From assembly GCA_944327285.1 (NCBI GenBank), contig CALVHG010000023.1:1-40030 (forward strand): a stretch of 40,030 bases of DNA. The letters run 5' to 3'. Shown here piece by piece: positions 17,109 to 25,879 of this stretch (within the stretch, counting starts at the first letter, position 1; each line of letters begins with the position of its first letter). A program made the translations under genes and the position numbers. Below the pieces are notes generated by a model, which was given only the letters and a program-made list of their open reading frames with translations, made no database searches and was not told where the DNA came from. Origin of the DNA: an uncultured Desulfovibrio sp. GTDB taxonomy: Bacteria; Desulfobacterota; Desulfovibrionia; Desulfovibrionales; Desulfovibrionaceae.

Positions 17109-18569
17109 ATGACCGATATCTGTTCGCTTTCCCTCTCCGAACTGGCGCGCCGGCTTCAGGCCCGCGAAATCAGCGCCGAAGCCGCAACCGCGGCCTGCCT
17201 CGCCCGCATCGAGGCTACGGAAGAGCGCCTCGGCGCGCTCCTGCACGTGGATGCCGAAGGAGCCCTGGCGCAGGCGCGCGCTCTGGACGCCGCCGGGCCG
17301 GAGCCTGGCAAGGCCCTTTGGGGCGTTCCCGTCACCGTCAAGGACGCGCTGTCCACCAAGGGCATGCCCACTACGGCCGCATCGCGCATTCTCGAAGGCT
17401 TTACGCCCATTTACGACGCCTTTGTCGTGGAGCGCCTCAAGGAGGCCGGGGCCGTGCTGCTGGGCAAGAACAACATGGACGAATTTGCTATGGGCTCCGG
17501 CACAGACAACTCCGCCTATCAGAAAACGGGCAACCCGTGGGCCCCCGATCGCATTCCGGGCGGCTCGTCCGGCGGTTCGGCGGCTTCCGTGGCCGCCGGG
17601 CAGTGCTTTGCATCCCTGGGTTCGGATACCGGCGGTTCCATCCGTCAGCCTGCCGCCATGTGCGGCTGCGTGGGCATTAAGCCGACCTATGGCCGCGTCT
17701 CCCGCTACGGGCTCATTGCCTACGGTTCTTCTTTAGATCAGGTGGGGCCGCTGGCCCGTTCGGTGGAAGACTGCGCCCGCGTGCTAAGCGTCATTGCCGG
17801 CCATGACGCGCGGGACAACACCAGCGATCCCCGCCCGACAGAAGACTATGCCGCGGGGCTGGCCGACGCCAGTCTCAAAGGCGTCACGCTGGGCCTGCCC
17901 GCCGAATTCTACGGCGAAGGGCTGGCCCCCGAAGTGCGCTCGGCCTGCGAAGCCGCCATTGACGCGGCCAAAAGCGCCGGCGCCCGCATTGTGGACGTGC
18001 GCCTGCCGCATACCGACGCCGCCATCGCCACCTACTACATCATCGCTATGGCCGAGGCCAGCTCCAACCTCGCCCGCTTCGACGGCGTGCGCTACGGCCG
18101 CCGGGCAGCCGATGTTCAGAACCTCGCCGACCTCTATGTGCGCTCCCGCAGCGAAGGCTTCGGACAGGAAGTCAAGCGCCGCATTCTGCTCGGCACCTAC
18201 GTGCTTTCCTCCGGCTACTACGACGCTTATTATCGCAAGGCCGCGCAGGTGCGCCGTCTTATCCGCGACGAATACAACGCGGCGCTGGCGCAGTGCGACG
18301 CCCTGTTCACGCCCGTTTCACCCGTCACGGCCTGGCCCCTGGGCAGCCGCAATGCCGATCCTTTGCAGTGCTACCTGATGGACGCCTATACCCTGTCCCT
18401 CAACCTTGCGGGTCTCCCCGGTCTTGCCCTGCCCGTCGGTCTTGGCGCCGACAGTCGTATGCCCGTGGGCATGCAGCTCATCGGCAAGGCCTTTGACGAA
18501 GCGGCCCTGCTGCGCACAGGGCATGCGCTGGAGTCCGTTCTGCCCCGTATCGGCATGCCGACCCTCTAG
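17109..18569 (+). CDS. gatA: Asp/Glu-tRNA amidotransferase subunit A
   Basis: The 486-residue amidase-signature enzyme is the glutaminase subunit of GatCAB. The Ser-cisSer-Lys triad is visible: Lys78 in VTVKDAL, the Ser pair in [10 protein letters not shown] at about 153-154, and Ser177 in [25 protein letters not shown] and [21 protein letters not shown] are typical GatA segments. It releases ammonia from glutamine for transfer to mischarged tRNA. The ATG at 17109 is preceded by AGGAA 8 bases upstream. It is close to full length and shows no defects. Element B begins 15 bases after the stop. Confidence 0.97.
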   Translation: MTDICSLSLSELARRLQAREISAEAATAACLARIEATEERLGALLHVDAEGALAQARALDAAGPEPGKALWGVPVTVKDALSTKGMPTTAASRILEGFTPIYDAFVVERLKEAGAVLLGKNNMDEFAMGSGTDNSAYQKTGNPWAPDRIPGGSSGGSAASVAAGQCFASLGSDTGGSIRQPAAMCGCVGIKPTYGRVSRYGLIAYGSSLDQVGPLARSVEDCARVLSVIAGHDARDNTSDPRPTEDYAAGLADASLKGVTLGLPAEFYGEGLAPEVRSACEAAIDAAKSAGARIVDVRLPHTDAAIATYYIIAMAEASSNLARFDGVRYGRRAADVQNLADLYVRSRSEGFGQEVKRRILLGTYVLSSGYYDAYYRKAAQVRRLIRDEYNAALAQCDALFTPVSPVTAWPLGSRNADPLQCYLMDAYTLSLNLAGLPGLALPVGLGADSRMPVGMQLIGKAFDEAALLRTGHALESVLPRIGMPTL

Positions 18570-18583
18570 GGCCTGTTAACAAG

Positions 18584-18710
18584 TTTTGGGGAAGGGAAAC
18601 CCCTCATCTCTGCTGTCGATGCCCGTAGCTTCCTTCGTCGCAACGGGCACGGCCTGCGGCCGCCATTCGGTCACTGCTAACGCGAGAGGTGTTTCTCTTC
18701 CCCAGCGCGC
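18584..18710 (+). repeat. Element B copy 2
   Basis: A full-looking copy: TTTTGGGGAAGGGAAACCCC, then TCATCTCTGCTGTCGATG, CCCGTAGCTTCCTTCGTCGC, AACGGGCACGGCCTGCGGCC, GCCATTCGG, ending in a second G/C-rich piece (TTTCTCTTCCCCAGCGCGC). GCCCGT pairs with ACGGGC. It lies directly after gatA and 64 bases before an A copy. Confidence 0.8.
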
Positions 18711-18774
18711 TTTATTAAAGGGAGACAGGAGCATACGGCAGGTCTCTTTCAGAGGTTATGCGTAGCTGGCGCTC

Positions 18775-18921
18775 TAGAGCATTTTCAGTTTGAAACGCTG
18801 TGCGTTTCAAACCATACGACCTGTCGTTTCGCGGAAACAACGCGGTTTTTCCGCTCACTTTGGGCCGGGCGGCGCTGTGTGCCGCCTCGCATGTCGTCTT
18901 TTCCAAAGGCAACATGCTCTA
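18775..18921 (+). repeat. Element A copy 6 (full length)
   Basis: A 147-bp forward copy, TAGAGCATTTTCAGTTTGAA to GCTCTA, with all four hairpins. Hairpin IV reads GCATGT / ACATGC in place of the usual GCGTTT / AAACGC, so two pairs changed on both sides. It is preceded by GCTC, giving a GCTCTAGAGC junction. Confidence 0.93.
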
Positions 18922-18947
18922 AAAAAAGACGTAGTTCCAGCAAGATG

Positions 18948-18988
18948 CACAGGCGGCGCAGTGATACTGCGCCGCCTGTGTCTGTTTT
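18948..18988 (+). terminator. Strong terminator before the lactate permease region
   Basis: CACAGGCGGCGCAG (18948-18961) pairs with CTGCGCCGCCTGTG (18967-18980) around a 5-base loop, followed by TCTGTTTT. It probably ends read-through from gatA across the repeats. Confidence 0.8.
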
Positions 18989-19064
18989 GTGCACGGGAAA
19001 CGTCTTTTAACAGGCGCATTGATTCATCACTCAATCAGTCTTTTCCAATATTTTCGATCTCATA

Positions 19065-19093
19065 TTGATTTTTTCCCTGTGCCGGAGTAGGAT
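19065..19093 (+). promoter_or_regulatory. Putative promoter of the lactate permease gene
   Basis: TTGATT (19065-19070) and TAGGAT (19088-19093) are 17 bases apart, about 80 bases before the start codon, in an AT-rich stretch. Confidence 0.4.
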
Positions 19094-19171
19094 TTTCACA
19101 ATATTCTGGAGTTGCCCGCTTGCGAAGGGGTCGTCTGCGGGGCTCCGCATCCTCAATGTGGGAGAAGCGTC

Positions 19172-20794
19172 ATGCCTTGGGCTCAGCAGTACACACCTGC
19201 CGGTAGCTTGTGGTTGTCCGCTCTGGCGGCAGCCATTCCTCTGATTATCCTTTTCTACATGCTGGCCGTCAGGCAGGCCAAAGGGCATGTCGCCGCCGCC
19301 TTCGGTCTGATAGGCGCTCTGCTGGTCGCCTTCTTTGTCTGGGGCATGCCCGCCACGCTGGCCGTCAACGCCGTGTTCAACGGCGCGGCCTTCGGCCTCT
19401 TCCCCATTGTCTGGATCGTCATCACGGCCGTCTGGGTCTACAATATGACGGTGGAATCCGGCGAATTTGAAATCATCAAGGACTCGCTGGCCCGCATCAC
19501 CGACGACCGCCGCCTGCAGGCCCTCTTCATCGCCTTCGCCTTCTCCGGCTTCCTGGAAGGCACGGCCGGTTTCGGCACGCCCGTGGCCATTGCCGCCGCC
19601 ATGCTGGTGGGCCTCGGCTTCTCCCCCCGCTGGGGCGCGGGTATCGCGCTGCTTTCCAACACGGCTCCCGTGGCCTTCGGCGCCATCGGCGTGCCGCTGA
19701 TCACGGCGGCCTCCATGTCCGGCCTTGATCAGATGACCGTCACCGCCATCGCCGGCCGCCAGCTCTCCATTCTGGCCATCATCGTGCCTCTGTGGGTCTG
19801 TACCGTCATGTGCGGCTTTACGCGCATGCTGGAAGTGCTGCCCGCCATTCTGGTCAGCGGCGTGGTCTTCGCGGGCGTGCAGTTCGCCGTGTCCAACCTC
19901 CACGGCCCCACCCTGCCCGACATTTTCTCCGCCTTTGCCACCATCATCGCGCTGATCGCCCTGCTCAAGGTCTGGAAGCCCAAGAGCATCTTCCGCTTTG
20001 AAAACGACGAACCCGTGCAGCATTCGGCGCAGGGCTATTCCACCGGCGCCGTCCTGCGCGCCTGGGCTCCTTATCTGATTCTGGCCGTCTTCGTGTTCTT
20101 CTGGGGTCTTTCCTCGTTCAAGAGCGTTCTCAACGGCATCCCCGGCGCCATCTTCACCTTTGGCTGGCCCGGCCTTGACGGCAGCATCGTCAAGCCCGAC
20201 GGGGCTCCCTATGCCGCCAAGTACACCTTCAACTGGCTCTCCGCCGGCGGCACCGCCATTCTGCTCTCCGGCTTCGTTTCCGTGCCGCTCATGCGCGGCT
20301 ACGGCTTCAACCGCGCCGTTGCCTGCCTGTTCCGCACGCTGGTGCAGCTGCGCTTCCCCATCCTGACCATCGCCATGATTCTTGGCCTGGCCTATCTGAT
20401 GAACTGCTCCGGCATGAGCTCCACCCTGGGTCTGGCCTTCACCGGCACGGGCGCCTACTTTGCCTTCTTCGCCCCCTTCATCGGCTGGCTGGGCGTCTTC
20501 CTCACCGGTTCGGACACCTCCGCCTGCGCCCTGTTCAGCGGCATGCAGAAGGATACCGCCATTGCCGTGGGCATGCGCCCCGAACTGGCCGTTGCCGCCA
20601 ACGCGGCTGGCGGCTGCTTCGCCAAGATGGTTTCCCCGCAGTCTCTGTCCGTGGCTACCGCGGCCACCAATACTGTGGGTCAGGAAGGTTCGCTCTTCCG
20701 CTTCACCATCGGGCACAGTATCGCCCTCACCTTCATTCTTGCCGTGCTGACCTATCTCATGGTCGGCCCGCTGTCCTGGCTGCTGCCTGCCTAG
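19172..20794 (+). CDS. lldP: L-lactate permease (LctP/LldP family)
   Basis: The 540-residue integral membrane protein is made of about a dozen hydrophobic segments. LldP-family features are PLIILFYMLAVRQAKGH, GFLEGTAGFGTPVAIAAAML, SNTAPVAFGAIGVPLI and, near the C-terminus, GWLGVFLTGSDTSACALFSGMQ and SPQSLSVATAATN. It imports lactate (and possibly glycolate) with protons; lactate is the classic electron donor for this group of bacteria. The start at 19172 has GGGAG 7 bases upstream and gives MPWAQQYTP, a usual N-terminus; the longer frame from 19112 lacks support. No lactate dehydrogenase gene is adjacent, and the gene is bounded by terminators on both sides. Confidence 0.93.
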   Translation: MPWAQQYTPAGSLWLSALAAAIPLIILFYMLAVRQAKGHVAAAFGLIGALLVAFFVWGMPATLAVNAVFNGAAFGLFPIVWIVITAVWVYNMTVESGEFEIIKDSLARITDDRRLQALFIAFAFSGFLEGTAGFGTPVAIAAAMLVGLGFSPRWGAGIALLSNTAPVAFGAIGVPLITAASMSGLDQMTVTAIAGRQLSILAIIVPLWVCTVMCGFTRMLEVLPAILVSGVVFAGVQFAVSNLHGPTLPDIFSAFATIIALIALLKVWKPKSIFRFENDEPVQHSAQGYSTGAVLRAWAPYLILAVFVFFWGLSSFKSVLNGIPGAIFTFGWPGLDGSIVKPDGAPYAAKYTFNWLSAGGTAILLSGFVSVPLMRGYGFNRAVACLFRTLVQLRFPILTIAMILGLAYLMNCSGMSSTLGLAFTGTGAYFAFFAPFIGWLGVFLTGSDTSACALFSGMQKDTAIAVGMRPELAVAANAAGGCFAKMVSPQSLSVATAATNTVGQEGSLFRFTIGHSIALTFILAVLTYLMVGPLSWLLPA

Positions 20795-20849
20795 ACAGGC
20801 TCTGCCTTTCCTGGATGCAGCTCTTCAAAAGGGCGGCATCCGTTGCGGA

Positions 20850-20877
20850 GCCCTCCCTTGCGGAGGGCTTTTTTTTG
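20850..20877 (+). terminator. Lactate permease terminator
   Basis: GCCCTCC (20850-20856) and GGAGGGC (20862-20868) form the stem, followed by eight T. An A copy starts 10 bases later. Confidence 0.88.
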
Positions 20878-20886
20878 GGGTCTGTC

Positions 20887-21003
20887 CAGAGCATTTTCAG
20901 TACGAACTGCCGGTTCGCGGAAAAGGCGCGGCCTTTCCGCTCGCTTCTGGCCGGGCGACGCTGCGCGCCTGCCTTTTACCGTTGCCAAAGATAAAACGCT
21001 CTA
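20887..21003 (+). repeat. Element A copy 7 (internal deletion)
   Basis: Forward, 117 bp, CAGAGCATTTTCAG to AAAACGCTCTA. The segment holding most of hairpin I and the CATACGGCC block is deleted. Hairpins II (GCGGAAAAGGC / CTTTCCGC), III and IV remain. Confidence 0.85.
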
Positions 21004-21169
21004 CATAAAAAGCGACAGCTGTAAAAAATCCTGACAGTTGTTAATGCTGCGCAAAGAAGGCGCTTCACATGTCGCAAAATATTTTTCAAGTAAAATAAAA
21101 AAGTTACGCTGAAAACTTCAGATTGTGCAAAATGGAACATTTATTGCTAAAAGAAAATATCGTGATGAA

Positions 21170-21192
21170 GCCGTACCGGGGGGAGGTACGGC
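21170..21192 (+). promoter_or_regulatory. Leader hairpin upstream of the TauE-like gene
   Basis: GCCGTACC (21170-21177) pairs perfectly with GGTACGGC (21185-21192) around a G-rich loop, 22 bases before the start codon. The 210-base leader is unusually AT-rich for this window. It could be an RNA control site or mRNA stabiliser; no known riboswitch is recognised. Confidence 0.4.
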
Positions 21193-21214
21193 AGCCAAAT
21201 CCAACGGAGGAGTT

Positions 21215-22480
21215 ATGAGCTTCGGCAGAGACTTGTACCACTTTCTCTTGAGCAGCTCCCAGGCCTATGCCAAATGGGATCTGGAAGTCAGTACATCCAT
21301 CATCAAAAACCGCAAAAAACTCTTGATCCTGCTGGCGCTGGCCGCGCCTATCCTGCTGGTCTGCGGCGCGGAAGCCTATGAAGCCCACGAAATGCTGGGC
21401 GGCAAATCCGCCTATGCGCCCGCCTTCTATACGACGACGATTTTCCTGGCCTCCATTGCCGTGGGTCTGGCCGCGGGTCTGATTACCGGCTGTATCGGCG
21501 CGGGCGGCGGCTTCATCATCACGCCCGCCCTCATGGCTGCCGGCGTCAAGGGTATTCTGGCTGTCGGCACGGACCTGTTCCACATCTTCGCCAAGGCCAT
21601 CATGGGCACGACCGTGCACAAGAAGCTGGGCAACGTGTCCGTCAAACTGGCCATTGCCTTCCTTGTGGGTTCCGGCGCGGGCACCTTCATCGGCGGCGCC
21701 ATTAACAAGGGTCTGTATAACTCCGACCCGCTGCTGTCCGAGCTCTTCATCAGCACCATCTATGCCGTGCTGCTGGGCTTCCTCGGCTTCTACGCCCTGT
21801 TTGACTTCCTCAAGGCGACCCGCGGCAGCAAGGCGGCCCAGAGCAACGACGCTCACGGCGGCAGCGTGGGCATGACCGGCATCTCCATGAAGCTGCAGGG
21901 CATGAACATTCCGCCCATGATCACCTTTGACGAAGACCTCGTGCCCGGCGGTCGTCGCATTTCCGGCTGGATCATCGCGGCTGGCGGCGCTGTGGTCGGC
22001 ATGCTCGCGGCCATCATGGGCGTGGGCGGCGGCTTCGTCACCTTCCCCATGTTCGTGTACATCTTCGGCGTGTCTTCCATGACCACCGTGGGCACGGACA
22101 TTCTGCAGATCATCTTCACGGCCGGTCTGGCTTCTATCGGCCAGTACGCCATTTACGGTTACGTGTTCTACACGCTGGCCGTGGGCATGCTGCTCGGCTC
22201 CCTGCTCGGCATTCAGATTGGCGCTCTGACCACCAAGGTCGTCAAGGGCGTGCATATCCGCGGCTTCTATGCCATCTCCATCATCTCCGGCTTCATCAAC
22301 CGTGCGGCCACCCTGCCCAAGAAGCTCGTGGAAATGGAAGTGCTCGACTGGTCGCCCACGGTCTGCAACTGGATTGAAGAAATCGGCAATGTCGTCTTCT
22401 GGGGCGTCGTCGCCTTCTTCGGAATCTGGGTGTTCAGCAAGTTCTTTATGAATCTCGGCAAGCTCAGAGGGGAGGCGTAG
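21215..22480 (+). CDS. TauE/SafE-family membrane transporter (probable sulfite/sulfonate or organic anion exporter)
   Basis: The 421-residue membrane protein has a cytoplasmic N-terminal stretch of about 35 residues, then roughly eight membrane segments. The two half-repeats carry the glycine-rich TauE motifs: GLITGCIGAGGGFIITPALMAAGVKGILAVGTDLF in the first and AAIMGVGGGFVTFPMFVYIFGVSSMTTVGTDILQ in the second. Family members move sulfite, sulfoacetate or related anions; with a sulfur-metabolising host a sulfur anion is plausible but unproven. GGAGGAG lies just before ATG 21215. The stop is followed two bases later by the next gene's ATG, so the two are surely co-expressed, and one terminator follows both. 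Confidence 0.88.
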   Translation: MSFGRDLYHFLLSSSQAYAKWDLEVSTSIIKNRKKLLILLALAAPILLVCGAEAYEAHEMLGGKSAYAPAFYTTTIFLASIAVGLAAGLITGCIGAGGGFIITPALMAAGVKGILAVGTDLFHIFAKAIMGTTVHKKLGNVSVKLAIAFLVGSGAGTFIGGAINKGLYNSDPLLSELFISTIYAVLLGFLGFYALFDFLKATRGSKAAQSNDAHGGSVGMTGISMKLQGMNIPPMITFDEDLVPGGRRISGWIIAAGGAVVGMLAAIMGVGGGFVTFPMFVYIFGVSSMTTVGTDILQIIFTAGLASIGQYAIYGYVFYTLAVGMLLGSLLGIQIGALTTKVVKGVHIRGFYAISIISGFINRAATLPKKLVEMEVLDWSPTVCNWIEEIGNVVFWGVVAFFGIWVFSKFFMNLGKLRGEA

Positions 22481-22482
22481 TC

Positions 22483-23211
22483 ATGCTTATTCATGAAAAA
22501 GGCCCCTTCATCCGGGGTTCCATCCTGCTGGTTTCGTTCCTTGTCCTGTTCTGCGTCCTGCTGACGCCCGTCATGCACGACGAACACGGCAAGCCCGTAA
22601 CCGGCCTGCAATACGCGGATAACGTCTTCAACGAACTCTCCAAGGGTTCCTCCTACTTCATCCCCAGCGTGCGGGAAAGCATCAAGAAGGTTGAAACCCT
22701 CAACGTCAATATCAACGTCAAGCTGAAGAAGCCCGAACTGGGCGAAACCGCCGTCATGGCCTTCCAGAAGGCCGGTATTCAGGCCAGCTTTGCCGACGGC
22801 AAGCTGAGCTATCAGGGCAACCTCGGCGCGCTGCTGTCTTCGGCCACCGACGACGCGGATCGCCTCTACCACAACGACGACGCCGCTGTTTCCCAGAAGT
22901 ACAACGGCGCGGATGCGCTCAAGGTCGCCCGCGCGTGGTGGTATTCCCTTTCTCCCAGCATCAAGGAACTGCAAAAGCAGGGCCTGATTGCCGAAGCGCA
23001 GGTGGTGGATCAGGTTATCCGCCGCGCCATCGAACCCGGCAACAACTTCTTCAGCGTGACCGCCGTGAAGGTGTCGGATCATATCTGGCTCATGTCCGGC
23101 ATGCTGATCTTCTATGTCATCTATACTCTGTGGTACGGCTTCTCCATCTTCGAACTCTTTGAAGGTATCGGCCTTGCCATGACCAAGTCCAAGGTCAAGC
23201 AGGAAGGCTAG
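22483..23211 (+). CDS. Two-TM membrane protein of unknown function, partner of the TauE-like transporter
   Basis: The 242-residue protein has one membrane segment near the N-terminus (GSILLVSFLVLFCVLLTPVM) and one near the C-terminus (HIWLMSGMLIFYVIYTLWYGFSIFELF), with about 165 residues between them that should lie in the periplasm. That domain is Lys- and Asn-rich and helical in appearance, with no catalytic motif I recognise and no Cys. Its ATG is two bases after the transporter stop, preceded by GGGGAGG inside the upstream gene, so it is translationally coupled. The arrangement suggests an accessory or regulatory subunit of the exporter. A strong terminator follows. Confidence 0.82.
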   Translation: MLIHEKGPFIRGSILLVSFLVLFCVLLTPVMHDEHGKPVTGLQYADNVFNELSKGSSYFIPSVRESIKKVETLNVNINVKLKKPELGETAVMAFQKAGIQASFADGKLSYQGNLGALLSSATDDADRLYHNDDAAVSQKYNGADALKVARAWWYSLSPSIKELQKQGLIAEAQVVDQVIRRAIEPGNNFFSVTAVKVSDHIWLMSGMLIFYVIYTLWYGFSIFELFEGIGLAMTKSKVKQEG

Positions 23212-23229
23212 CCCCTCTCCCCTGTTTCT

Positions 23230-23274
23230 AACAAAAAAGACCGAGAGCCCCGCAGGCTCCCGGTCTTTTTTGTT
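23230..23274 (+). terminator. Terminator of the TauE operon
   Basis: AACAAAAAAGACCG pairs with CGGTCTTTTTTGTT, with an inner GAGCC/GGCTC stem. It is symmetrical and could act on both strands. Element A copy 8 begins on its last T. Confidence 0.92.
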
Positions 23275-23418
23275 AGAGCATTTTCAGTTTGAAACACAGT
23301 GCGTTTCAAACCATACGCCCTGCCGTTTCGCGAAAAAAACGCGGTTTTTCCGCACGATTCGGGCGGGCGCACTGTGCGCGGCCTCGCGTTTTACCTTTCC
23401 CAATGGCAAAACGCTCTC
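23274..23418 (+). repeat. Element A copy 8
   Basis: Forward, TAGAGCATTTTCAGTTTGAA to AAAACGCTCTCC. Hairpin IV reads GCGTTTT / AAAACGC, a paired change from GCGTTTC / GAAACGC. Hairpin I has one A.C mismatch (GAAACAC / GCGTTTC). Confidence 0.9.
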
Positions 23419-23443
23419 CAGGGCCTGACACGATGCGCATATC

Positions 23444-23528
23444 GAAGGGAAGGCCCTCATCTCTGCTGCCGATGCCTATTCCTTCGTCGCAACGAGCACG
23501 CTCTAATGAGCGCTACCCCCCAGGGCAC
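23444..23528 (+). repeat. Element B copy 3 (degenerate)
   Basis: GAAGGGAAGGCCCTCATCTC, TGCTGCCGATGCCTATTCCT, TCGTCGCAACGAGCACG matches the B core with several changes; the tail is lost. Confidence 0.6.
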
Positions 23529-23631
23529 TTTTTGCATGGCATTAATCTTGCTTCATTTCTAAAAAAAGCAAAAAACCGACACATCCTGTCCCGCAGCACA
23601 TCTGCGCCGGTCGGGATTCCGGGAGGAAGCC

Positions 23632-23847
23632 ATGTATTCTTCAGCGATAGCCCCTCATGCTCTGTTTGTTCTTCCTTATGAAAACAACGATGACGACTGC
23701 GGCTCGGCAGCTCCCCTGCAGGATGTGGCGGAACTGCGTCTGCCTGTCTTCCCCCTCGACGACGAAGACGACGACATTACGCCGCTGCTTGCCGCCATGC
23801 CGCCGCATAGCTGCGCCCCTGTTTCGGGATACTATGCCGCTCTGTAG
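23632..23847 (+). CDS. Small acidic protein of unknown function
   Basis: The 71-residue product has no signal peptide or membrane segment. It carries two acidic runs (ENNDDDCG near residue 20 and LDDEDDDITPLL near residue 45) and two Cys residues. A very good ribosome site (GGGAGGAAG, 3 bases before ATG) is the main reason to accept it as a gene. It sits between two element B copies with no clear partner. Function is not recognised. It could be spurious. Confidence 0.45.
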   Translation: MYSSAIAPHALFVLPYENNDDDCGSAAPLQDVAELRLPVFPLDDEDDDITPLLAAMPPHSCAPVSGYYAAL

Positions 23848-23865
23848 CAGGGCTGGCTCCCTGTA

Positions 23866-23990
23866 CCTTGGGGAGAGGGAACGCCTCTGCTCTCGATGCC
23901 CGTAACGGCCTTTGCCGCAACGGGCACGGCCTGCGACTGTTATTCATGCGATCGCTCTGGCGCGGAGTAGTTCTTCCCTCCCCTTTCCGG
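23866..23990 (+). repeat. Element B copy 4
   Basis: CTTGGGGAGAGGGAACGCCT, CTCGATGCCCGTAACGGCC, GCCGCAACGGGCACGGCCTG matches B copy 2 closely; the right part (TAGTTCTTCCCTCCCC) is a diverged version of the G/C-rich tail. It starts 19 bases after the small acidic gene's stop. Confidence 0.75.
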
Positions 23991-24020
23991 CGCGGCTTGC
24001 CGCAGTAAGATTTTTTTTCG

Positions 24021-24374
24021 ATGCTTGCCTTTGAATTTGGCAATCTATGTTTTACGCCCTCTGCTTCGGAGCAGGAAATCGTCATAGTTATTGCTCCCAG
24101 GGCGGAATATTCCTCGCTGCAAGCGTTTATCGCAGCAGCTTTGGCCTTTCTGGAGTGGCCTGAGTCATACAAAGACAGTCCCAATATTCCTGCTTCCGAC
24201 ACAGATCTTGATTTCATAAAAAAGAAAATAAAAGAGATGGATCAACGAGTTCATATCGTATTTCAACCCGTTACCAAAGCGGTGCACATTATGGCGCCAC
24301 AATGGAATCAGGTAGCATTGGGGCTGGAAACTGAACAGGAGTATATATTTTATTCATGGATAACCACAGTATAA
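24021..24374 (+). CDS. Hypothetical 117-residue protein, AT-richer than its surroundings
   Basis: The frame encodes a soluble protein beginning MLAFEFGNLCFTPSASEQEI with a C-terminal half of alternating hydrophobic and polar residues (QRVHIVFQPVTKAVHIMAPQ). No family is recognised. Codon choice (AAA, ATA, TTT, GTA) differs from the GC-ending codons of neighbouring genes, which suggests recent acquisition or relaxed selection. No Shine-Dalgarno sequence is evident: the start follows a T-rich run. It is the only coding candidate in an AT-rich pocket from about 24.0 to 24.65 kb. Confidence 0.5.
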   Translation: MLAFEFGNLCFTPSASEQEIVIVIAPRAEYSSLQAFIAAALAFLEWPESYKDSPNIPASDTDLDFIKKKIKEMDQRVHIVFQPVTKAVHIMAPQWNQVALGLETEQEYIFYSWITTV

Positions 24375-24501
24375 TTTGCTGCGCGGCATCTCTTGGTTTT
24401 ACGATAAAAAACGCGATGCTTTTAAATTCTGCGCCATCTCGGTACTCACCGCCCCACGCAACAAAAAAACTGTCTTAAAAAGACAGAACTTTCGAAAGAT
24501 A

Positions 24502-24527
24502 CCCGCCAAGAAAGGCGGGCTTTTTTA
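24502..24527 (+). terminator. Terminator downstream of the hypothetical gene
   Basis: CCCGCC (24502-24507) and GGCGGG (24514-24519) with a tail of six T. An additional CTGTCTT / AGACAG stem lies at 24470-24486. Bases 24528-24690 show a small CCTCAG...CTGAGG stem and nothing else. Confidence 0.8.
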
Positions 24528-24693
24528 TTTCAGCCTCAGAACTTATTATCTGAGGTTGGTTCCCCGGCGTATTCACGCATCAACGACACGAGAAAAGATA
24601 AAATATCAGCGAATATTACGAAAATACTCATCTTTACCCGTCAAACACGGGGCGGGTTTGGGGAAGATTAGGGGAGTTTGGAGGAATGCCCCC

Positions 24694-24816
24694 TGGAGCG
24701 TTGAGGCGGCGGCACAGCGCCGCCCGGCCCGAATCGTGCGGAAAAACCGCATTTTTCCGCGAAACGACAGGCTGTATGGTTTGCAATGCGAAGCGTTTCA
24801 AACTGAAAATGCTCTC
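24694..24816 (-). repeat. Element A copy 9
   Basis: Reverse orientation, TGGAGCGTTGAGGCGGCGGC to GAAAATGCTCTC. Hairpin IV is almost entirely deleted; hairpins III and II are intact and hairpin I carries mismatches (TTTGCAATGCGAAGCGTTTC). Confidence 0.87.
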
Positions 24817-24873
24817 AAACTGCACCGTAGCGAGAAAACAGAGGAGGCGCACGAGCCGGGTCTCTTTTCTGAG

Positions 24874-24918
24874 GGAAAAATTAAGGAGGAAGAAAGCCTT
24901 TGCTTTCTCCCTCCTTAA
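24874..24918 (-). terminator. Terminator of the beta-propeller gene
   Basis: TTAAGGAGG..AAGAAAGC (24881-24897) pairs with GCTTTCTCCCTCCTTAA (24902-24918). On the minus strand the stem runs into AATTTTTC. It lies 20 bases past the stop codon. Confidence 0.78.
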
Positions 24919-24937
24919 AAAGAAAATACGTCAGAGC

Positions 24938-25879
24938 CTAGCGTTCAGGACGCGGAGCCACAGGCGGCGGGGGCGGCAGCGGGCGGCCCTTCTTTCCGGC
25001 GGGAATCATGGCATAGCGGTAAATTTCGTGAATTTCCTTGTCATAGCCAGGATAAAGCCCCTTGGTCATGCCCAGCACGATATGAGCGCCGCGATTGTAG
25101 AGCAACAGCAGGTCGCCGGTAGACGGGTCCACGCACAGACCTTCGATTTCGCCCTGACGCAGCACTTCGTCAAACGCCTTTTCATGCACGACGCGCGCGC
25201 TGGTGGCGGAGGAAATATCCACGCGGTACAGATTATCGGGTTCGTTGTCGTCGGCGGTGCCGTCATCGGCCGTCAGATAGAGAGAGCCGTTCCAGGCGAA
25301 CACGCCCTGCACCCACTGCGGCACGGGCTGCAAATGCACCTTGCGCAGATACTTGCCGTCCAGCGTGTATTCATACAGATAGCGACCGCTTTCCTCGCCG
25401 ACCCACGAGCACATCCACACTGTCCGGCGAATGGGGTCAACCGTAATGCCGGAAACTTCCATCTGCCCCGACGCGGGCTCGAAAGCAAAGGTGCGCTTCA
25501 GTTGCAGGGTATCCGCGTCATGCACGGCAATCTGAATATCCTTGCCCACGCCATCCATGAAATTTTCGGCGCTGACATAGATCTCGCCGTTATAGACGTC
25601 GATGTCGCCGATATGGTTGGAGGGGATCTTGTACCCTTCGAAGGGTTTATCGTTCACCTTGATCAGATTGCCCTTCATATCGTACTTGAGCAGCTTGGCG
25701 CTGTCGCTCACGTAGAGATACTTGCCGTCGCAGGCAACACCCTGCCGTCCGGCCACGGGCATGACGCTTTTCAGCTCATATTTGTAGCTGGGCGCGTGGG
25801 GCGCGGCCTGCGGCATGGCGACGGGCGCCATCAAGGATGCCCCAAGCAACAGGGCAGGCACAAGAAACATGGATTTCAT
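24938..25879 (-). CDS. Secreted beta-propeller protein (YncE/SdiA-regulated-like), unknown function
   Basis: The 313-residue precursor has an N-terminal signal peptide (KSMFLVPALLLGASLMAPVA). The mature part consists of repeated four-strand blades of the kind GVACDGKYLYVSDSAKLLKY, IGDIDVYNGEIYVSAENF and VSGITVDPIRRTVWMCSW, ending in a Pro-rich tail (GRPLPPPPPVAP). It resembles NHL/YncE-type or esterase-like propellers and should act in the periplasm, perhaps binding a ligand or partner; no catalytic residues can be named. AAGGAG directly abuts an ATG at 25885, so the in-frame ATG at 25879, 6 bases after the ribosome site, is taken as the start. It has its own terminator and is not linked to the next gene. 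Confidence 0.75.
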   Translation of the reverse strand: MKSMFLVPALLLGASLMAPVAMPQAAPHAPSYKYELKSVMPVAGRQGVACDGKYLYVSDSAKLLKYDMKGNLIKVNDKPFEGYKIPSNHIGDIDVYNGEIYVSAENFMDGVGKDIQIAVHDADTLQLKRTFAFEPASGQMEVSGITVDPIRRTVWMCSWVGEESGRYLYEYTLDGKYLRKVHLQPVPQWVQGVFAWNGSLYLTADDGTADDNEPDNLYRVDISSATSARVVHEKAFDEVLRQGEIEGLCVDPSTGDLLLLYNRGAHIVLGMTKGLYPGYDKEIHEIYRYAMIPAGKKGRPLPPPPPVAPRPER

